Source: Synergistaceae bacterium (GTDB lineage: Bacteria > Synergistota > Synergistia > Synergistales > Aminobacteriaceae). From it: 16,609 nt of DNA. Shown piece after piece: positions 12,944 to 16,609 of this stretch. The stretch covers positions 1 to 16,609 of the forward strand of contig WRKN01000034.1 in the NCBI GenBank assembly GCA_009778055.1, in the 5' to 3' direction. The translations under genes and the position numbers were made by a program. Numbering within the stretch: the first letter of the stretch is position 1; each line of letters starts with the position of its first letter. The notes under the pieces are model-generated. The model worked only from the letters and a program-made list of their open reading frames with translations. It did no database searches and was not told the origin of the DNA.

Positions 12944-14815
12944 ATGTCTCTGCGCGTTAAGTTTTCTTTGTACCTTGCCTGCACGATAACCATACTGTTC
13001 GGCGCCGTCGCCGTAGCGTTTGAATTCCACGCCCTTCGCCCCGTTCATCCCGCGTGGTTTCTTTTCTTCGGCATGGCGCTCCTGATAACGCTTGTCGGCA
13101 TTTTCGACCGGCTGTTGCTGTCGCGTATCCAAATGAAGCTGAACGCGCTGGACGCGCTTCCAGATCCGCTGTTTATCAGCGGCAAGGACGGCGGTATCCT
13201 TTTTACAAGCGCCGAAGCCGTCAAGCTCACGAGGTATGTGGAAAAAAACGGCTTGGTGGGTAAGCCCATGAACTCCGTGGTCGTCGAAAAGGACGAGGAG
13301 GCGGAGCCGCCGAGCCTGTCTCCCGAGTCCGGGCACATATTTGAAGCGTTTGTGCAGAGAGCCGACCAAAGCCTTATTCCGGTCGAAATTAACCAGGAAG
13401 TTTTCGTGAGCGGCGAACCCCTTACCATTTCCATAGTGCGCGACATCACAAAACGCAAGGCCGTTGAGGCGAGGCTCGTCAAAATGGCGTACTACGATTC
13501 TCAAACGGCTTTGCCTAACCGGTACTACTTTATGGAGGAGCTGGAAAAAGAGCTGCGCAAGGTCAGGGAGAACCCTTTGTACACGTTTTGTGTGGTTTTC
13601 CTGAACATGGAAAAGTTCAAACCGCTCGAACAGCTTGCCCCGCGCGCCGCCGACGAGGCCATTGTCGAGGTGGTGAAGCGCGTCAGCTCGATAACGGAGG
13701 GTTTCGCCTCAATTTTCCGTGTGGGGGGGAATGAGTTTTCCATCATCATGCGGGGCACCAACTCGAAAGACTACATAGATTCCCTGCTTCAGCGCATCAG
13801 GCGGCTGCTCAACAATCCGATGCAAATCGAAGGGAAGACGTTCTTCCCCAGCGCCACTTTCGGGGTAGTGCTGGACATACGGGACTCGAATGACGCCGCG
13901 CAGGTGATGTCGCTGGCGACGGACGCGATTGCCGCCGGCAAAAAAAGCGGCACGGAAGCCATAACGTACATCTCCGCCGCGGAGGGAACGGAAATCCTCA
14001 GGCGGCAGATCCGGAACAGTCTGATGGCCGCCCAGGCGGATATGCGGCGGGGCCTTGCGTCCTTCGAATTCGTACCTCACTTCCAGCCGATATACCACCT
14101 GTCGCCGTCGCGCCTTGCCGGGTTCGAAGCGCTGGCGCGCTGGAACCACCCCAACGGCGTTATGGCGTCCGACGTTTTCGTCCATCACGCCGAGGAAGCG
14201 GATCTTATATCGAAGATAGACAAAAACGTCATAAGCAAAACAATAAACATCACGAAAAAATGGACGGAAGCCTACCCGGACATGCCGTTTTTCGTCAGCG
14301 TCAACGTCTCCGGCGCGTCGCTCAAGGATCCGTACTTCGTCTCCTTCATTCTCGGCCGCCTGAAAGACGCCGGGCTTGACTCGAAATATTTCGTGCTGGA
14401 AGTCACGGAGAGAGTCTTAATTGACAACTTCGAGGACGCCGCCGAAAAATTGAGCCTGTTGAGCGACCACGGGATCATGGTAGCCCTCGACGACTTCGGC
14501 ACGGGCTACTCGTCCCTGCAGTACGTGAGCCGCCTGCCGCTGAGCTACATTAAGATCGACGCGTCTTTCATCGGCCAGCTCTTCCTGTCCCAAAAGGCGA
14601 TGCTCATGGTCAAATCAATCATCAACATGTCCGCCATGCTGGGCATCGGCGTGGTGGCGGAGGGCGTGGAAACCGTCCAGCAGCTCGAATGGCTGGCCGA
14701 AGCAAACAAGAACACAAAGGTTCAGGGATACTTCTTCTCCGCCCCGGAACCGCAGGAAGGCGCCGAACACCTCCTGGCCGACGCCCACGCCTTGCACGGC
14801 GTTATGCCTATGTGA
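12944..14815 (+). CDS. Membrane PAS-GGDEF-EAL protein, predicted c-di-GMP phosphodiesterase
   Basis: This 623-residue protein has two membrane helices (about 8-28 and 37-55), then a PAS-like domain (about 63-175, ending DITKRKAVEARL), a GGDEF domain (about 180-345) and an EAL domain (about 360-610). GGDEF is degenerate: the motif reads GGNEF (261-265) and the metal-binding DLD segment reads FLNMEKF, so diguanylate cyclase activity is unlikely; no RxxD inhibitory site is seen. The EAL domain keeps the catalytic set: E395 in FEALARW, N454 in NVS, E486/E489 in EVTE, DDFGTGYS (516-523), K537 in KID, E573 in VAEGVE and QGY (594-596). It should hydrolyse c-di-GMP to pGpG, with the GGDEF remnant possibly binding GTP as a regulator. 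The ATG follows GGAGG with a long spacing of 14 bases. It lies beside pilus ATPases bearing c-di-GMP receptor domains. Confidence 0.93.
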   Translation: MSLRVKFSLYLACTITILFGAVAVAFEFHALRPVHPAWFLFFGMALLITLVGIFDRLLLSRIQMKLNALDALPDPLFISGKDGGILFTSAEAVKLTRYVEKNGLVGKPMNSVVVEKDEEAEPPSLSPESGHIFEAFVQRADQSLIPVEINQEVFVSGEPLTISIVRDITKRKAVEARLVKMAYYDSQTALPNRYYFMEELEKELRKVRENPLYTFCVVFLNMEKFKPLEQLAPRAADEAIVEVVKRVSSITEGFASIFRVGGNEFSIIMRGTNSKDYIDSLLQRIRRLLNNPMQIEGKTFFPSATFGVVLDIRDSNDAAQVMSLATDAIAAGKKSGTEAITYISAAEGTEILRRQIRNSLMAAQADMRRGLASFEFVPHFQPIYHLSPSRLAGFEALARWNHPNGVMASDVFVHHAEEADLISKIDKNVISKTINITKKWTEAYPDMPFFVSVNVSGASLKDPYFVSFILGRLKDAGLDSKYFVLEVTERVLIDNFEDAAEKLSLLSDHGIMVALDDFGTGYSSLQYVSRLPLSYIKIDASFIGQLFLSQKAMLMVKSIINMSAMLGIGVVAEGVETVQQLEWLAEANKNTKVQGYFFSAPEPQEGAEHLLADAHALHGVMPM

Positions 14816-14819
14816 TAGT

Positions 14820-16181
14820 TTATAGACGTGTGGATGCTTGCCCGGTAGGACGCAGCCGCCCCGCGAACGCGCGTATATCGCTGTTCGCGTCAAACAGGCA
14901 CTCGTTCAAAATCTCATCGGAGAGGACTTTTTTCTCGCGCATCGCCTTGACAATCCATTCCCGGCAACTTCCGCACAGCGTATTGCGGTAAAGATACTCC
15001 AAAATATTCGTCTTGGGCTTGTTGCGTAAGCTTTCCATTCCCCTTTCCGCATCCATAAAAACACCATGCCAGTCTGTTTTATTTATATGCGTGGGGAAGG
15101 ATTTTACCGAGTCATACAGCAAACCTTCATCTTCCGGCAACAGATTTTTAACCAGCAGGGAAACGCCATTTTCAATATCCTTTCCGCTTTGAATGAGGGA
15201 GAGGGCAAGCTCACGCATTTTTGGAGACGGGTTTTGCCCTATAATTTCATACGCCAGGCCCCGAAGCCGTTCGTCGCCGGATTGGCTCAGCCGCGACAGA
15301 AAATCTTCGGGAAAAGTGTATTTGCCGTTGTGCCGAAAAGCCCATAAAAGTGCAATTTGAATCCCGGCGTCCGGCTCGTTCATAGCCGCCAACGCCAGCT
15401 TTTCCAAATCCTCCGGGCTCGCGTTATGGGCAAAGCGCATAGCAAGCCCATGCACTCGAAGCGGCCCCTTCGCCGCGGAAAGAACCTCATCCAGCGTTGG
15501 TATCGGGGGAGTTTCATAAATATGACGATCCCAGCCCTTTGCTTTTTCATAATAAACGCGAATGTGCGGCGATTTCGCGGATTGCTTCTGTAAATATAGT
15601 TCAACGCGCTTTTTGCCGAACTTACCTTTGGAATTGTCATAGAACCACTCTGAAAAGAAAAAATCAACGTCTTTAGGCAGCAAAAACTTCCCTACGTCGC
15701 CGACGATCTTTTTGAACGCCCTCCATCCGTCCAGCGAGGTCAGCCACACGCACAGCCAATCAAACATATCCCGCCTATGACATAGCTGCTGTCCAAATTT
15801 CCGTTTTCGCGAGAGTTCGTTCAACATATTTTCATACTGCCGATATATCGCGTTTCGGGCGTTTTGGGAGGGTTCGCCCCCATCCTCGGCAAAATGATAC
15901 AGAATGGAGGTTAATTGACCAAACAGCCGGCTGTCTTTGCCTGTATTGAAAAATTTTTTACGGACCGCTTCCTCGACAGCCGTTTCATTCCCCGACAATT
16001 TAGCCGCCTGATGCAGATACCAGCCTCGGTCGCCCTCGCACTGCATATCATAAGTCGTATTGTGCGTGCAGCCATACAACACGACGTCGCGAAACTTATC
16101 AGGGTCGGCGCGCGACCGCAATTCAATCAGCGCGCTGCCTAAGCCGCGCAAAAAATCGTTTCGGAACGCTGTCTTTGTCAC
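14820..16181 (-). CDS. HEAT-like repeat protein, function unknown
   Basis: This is a 453-residue, probably cytoplasmic protein without signal or membrane segments. The second half (about 245-440) shows paired-helix repeats typical of HEAT/ARM solenoids, for example DLEKLALAAMNEPDAGIQIALLWAF, DERLRGLAYEIIG and SPKMRELALSLI. The first half is helical, charged and aromatic-rich (WYLHQAAKL, MFDWLCVWLTS) and I do not recognise it. A CGSCREW segment occurs near the C-terminus. The frame is open further upstream, but I choose GTG at 16181: AGGTG lies five bases before it, and the GTG overlaps the TGA of the ATPase remnant upstream (GTGA). That coupling suggests the two genes once worked as a pair. 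By eye the region is more AT-rich than the pilus cluster. It converges with the EAL gene with four bases between stops and no terminator visible. Confidence 0.75.
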   Translation of the reverse strand: MTKTAFRNDFLRGLGSALIELRSRADPDKFRDVVLYGCTHNTTYDMQCEGDRGWYLHQAAKLSGNETAVEEAVRKKFFNTGKDSRLFGQLTSILYHFAEDGGEPSQNARNAIYRQYENMLNELSRKRKFGQQLCHRRDMFDWLCVWLTSLDGWRAFKKIVGDVGKFLLPKDVDFFFSEWFYDNSKGKFGKKRVELYLQKQSAKSPHIRVYYEKAKGWDRHIYETPPIPTLDEVLSAAKGPLRVHGLAMRFAHNASPEDLEKLALAAMNEPDAGIQIALLWAFRHNGKYTFPEDFLSRLSQSGDERLRGLAYEIIGQNPSPKMRELALSLIQSGKDIENGVSLLVKNLLPEDEGLLYDSVKSFPTHINKTDWHGVFMDAERGMESLRNKPKTNILEYLYRNTLCGSCREWIVKAMREKKVLSDEILNECLFDANSDIRAFAGRLRPTGQASTRL

Positions 16182-16357
16182 ACAGTCACCTGTTTGTCGA
16201 ATTGCCCTGACTCCTTCATGTAAACGACGATGTTCGCGGGTTCCGCAACGAGAGAACACGTAGGGCTTGGGGTGGTTTCGAGGATGAGCTGCTCAAGGCG
16301 GTGAAGCATTTCGAGTATGAGGGCGTTGATGAATGTTGTCTTTCCGCTGTTTTCGCC
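16178..16357 (-). pseudogene. Remnant of an AAA-type (AAA_21/OLD-like) ATPase gene
   Basis: The frame reads GENSGKTTFINALI, a P-loop resembling the GENxSGKTTFxxAL of SMC-like AAA ATPases but one residue short of a canonical Walker A. After about 20 residues comes LEQLILETTPSP, then AEPANIVVYMKESGQF and a stop. This second part resembles the C-terminal ILTTHSP...PENIVVY strand-turn of AAA_21/OLD-type ATPases. The several hundred residues expected between them (coil, signature, Walker B) are missing, so I read it as an internal deletion joining the two ends. There is no start codon: the frame begins one base after the guaA stop and runs back into guaA. Its TGA overlaps the GTG start of the HEAT-like gene. 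The family assignment rests on short motifs only. Confidence 0.6.
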
Positions 16358-16358
16358 A

Positions 16359-16609
16359 TCACTCCCACTCCACCGTGCCCGGAGGCTTTGATGTGATGTC
16401 GTAAACCACGCGGCTTACGGACGGTACCTCGCTTGTGATCCGCGTGGATACACGGCTTAAAATTCTATGCGGAAGGGGCGAGTATTCGCACGTCATAAAA
16501 TCGTCAGTCGTCACAGCGCGGACGGCTATGACGGGGTCATATGTCCTGTCATCCCCCTTAACGCCCACGGAACAAGTGTCAGTCAACACGGTAAAATATT
16601 GATCCGGTA
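16359..16609 (-). CDS. guaA: GMP synthase (glutamine-hydrolysing), C-terminal part
   Basis: The final 82 residues of GuaA, which converts XMP, ATP and glutamine to GMP in purine synthesis, enter from the right edge. Diagnostic segments are TDTCSVGVKGDDRTYD, AVRAVTTDDFMT, the dimerisation segment with RVSTRITSEVPSVSRVVYDIT and the near-invariant C-terminus SKPPGTVEWE. The C-terminal domain looks intact and ends with TGA at 16359-16361. Directly after the stop is unrelated sequence, the ATPase remnant. The gene is a housekeeping one and its 3' end is a known insertion point for integrative elements. Confidence 0.97.
   Translation of the reverse strand, partial: PDQYFTVLTDTCSVGVKGDDRTYDPVIAVRAVTTDDFMTCEYSPLPHRILSRVSTRITSEVPSVSRVVYDITSKPPGTVEWE

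Noticed and set aside
12512..13504. A 330-codon minus-strand open frame across the GAF/EAL gene junction
   Set aside because: It is antisense to two well-supported genes and their ribosome site, and the product shows no recognisable domain.
16182..16259. Longer N-terminus for the HEAT-like protein starting at GTG 16259
   Set aside because: The extra 26 residues overlap the ATPase remnant frame and no ribosome site precedes that GTG. GTG at 16181 has AGGTG five bases away and the GTGA overlap.
1..16609. CRISPR arrays, tRNA or rRNA genes
   Set aside because: I saw no regularly spaced direct repeats outside the WG-coding gene and no cloverleaf or rRNA-like segments; nearly all of the window is protein coding.

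Overview
The window looks like chromosomal DNA of a moderately GC-rich bacterium with strong Shine-Dalgarno sites and several TTG/GTG start codons. The centre is a type IV pilus (T4P) motor and pilin cluster. Pilins of this style, the WG-repeat protein and the doubled PilB/PilT ATPases remind me of Synergistota (Cloacibacillus/Synergistes-like), but this is an impression from protein style and the window alone does not prove it.

Layout. Bases 1-450 (+) hold the 3' end of an EamA/DMT permease gene. Bases 459-11404 (-) form the T4P cluster, transcribed right to left: a secreted protein of about 16 WG repeats, PilB-1 (one MshEN domain), PilB-2 (two MshEN domains), two PilT retraction ATPases, the PilC platform protein and three paralogous prepilins. 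The WG gene and pilB-1 share an ATGA stop/start overlap. pilB-2, pilT-2, pilT-1, pilC and pilin 3 are tightly spaced and probably co-transcribed. Pilin 2 has its own candidate sigma70 promoter and is followed by a perfect intrinsic terminator that separates it from pilin 1. This suggests it is the strongly expressed, possibly major, pilin. No pilM/N/O/P/Q or prepilin peptidase gene is present, so those must lie elsewhere.

Divergent from the WG gene, and driven by a near-consensus promoter, is a two-gene (+) unit (11564-14815). It encodes a protein with three GAF-like modules and a membrane PAS-GGDEF-EAL protein. The GGDEF domain of the latter is degenerate while its EAL phosphodiesterase residues are intact. 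The pilus extension ATPases carry MshEN domains, a known cyclic-di-GMP receptor fold, so the two halves of the window can be read as one circuit: a c-di-GMP phosphodiesterase next to c-di-GMP-responsive pilus motors.

The right end (14820-16609, -) differs. guaA (GMP synthase) enters from the right and stops at 16359. One base after its stop codon begins a 59-codon remnant of an AAA-type ATPase, which appears to join a Walker A region directly to a C-terminal end. Its stop overlaps the GTG start of an intact HEAT-like protein gene (GTGA overlap). The 3' end of guaA is a known integration site for genomic islands, so I read this as the decayed edge of an acquired element carrying an ATPase/HEAT gene pair. 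That pair is the least explained part of the window. A 10-G run inside one pilT copy is a second notable feature, because it could slip and switch that motor on and off.
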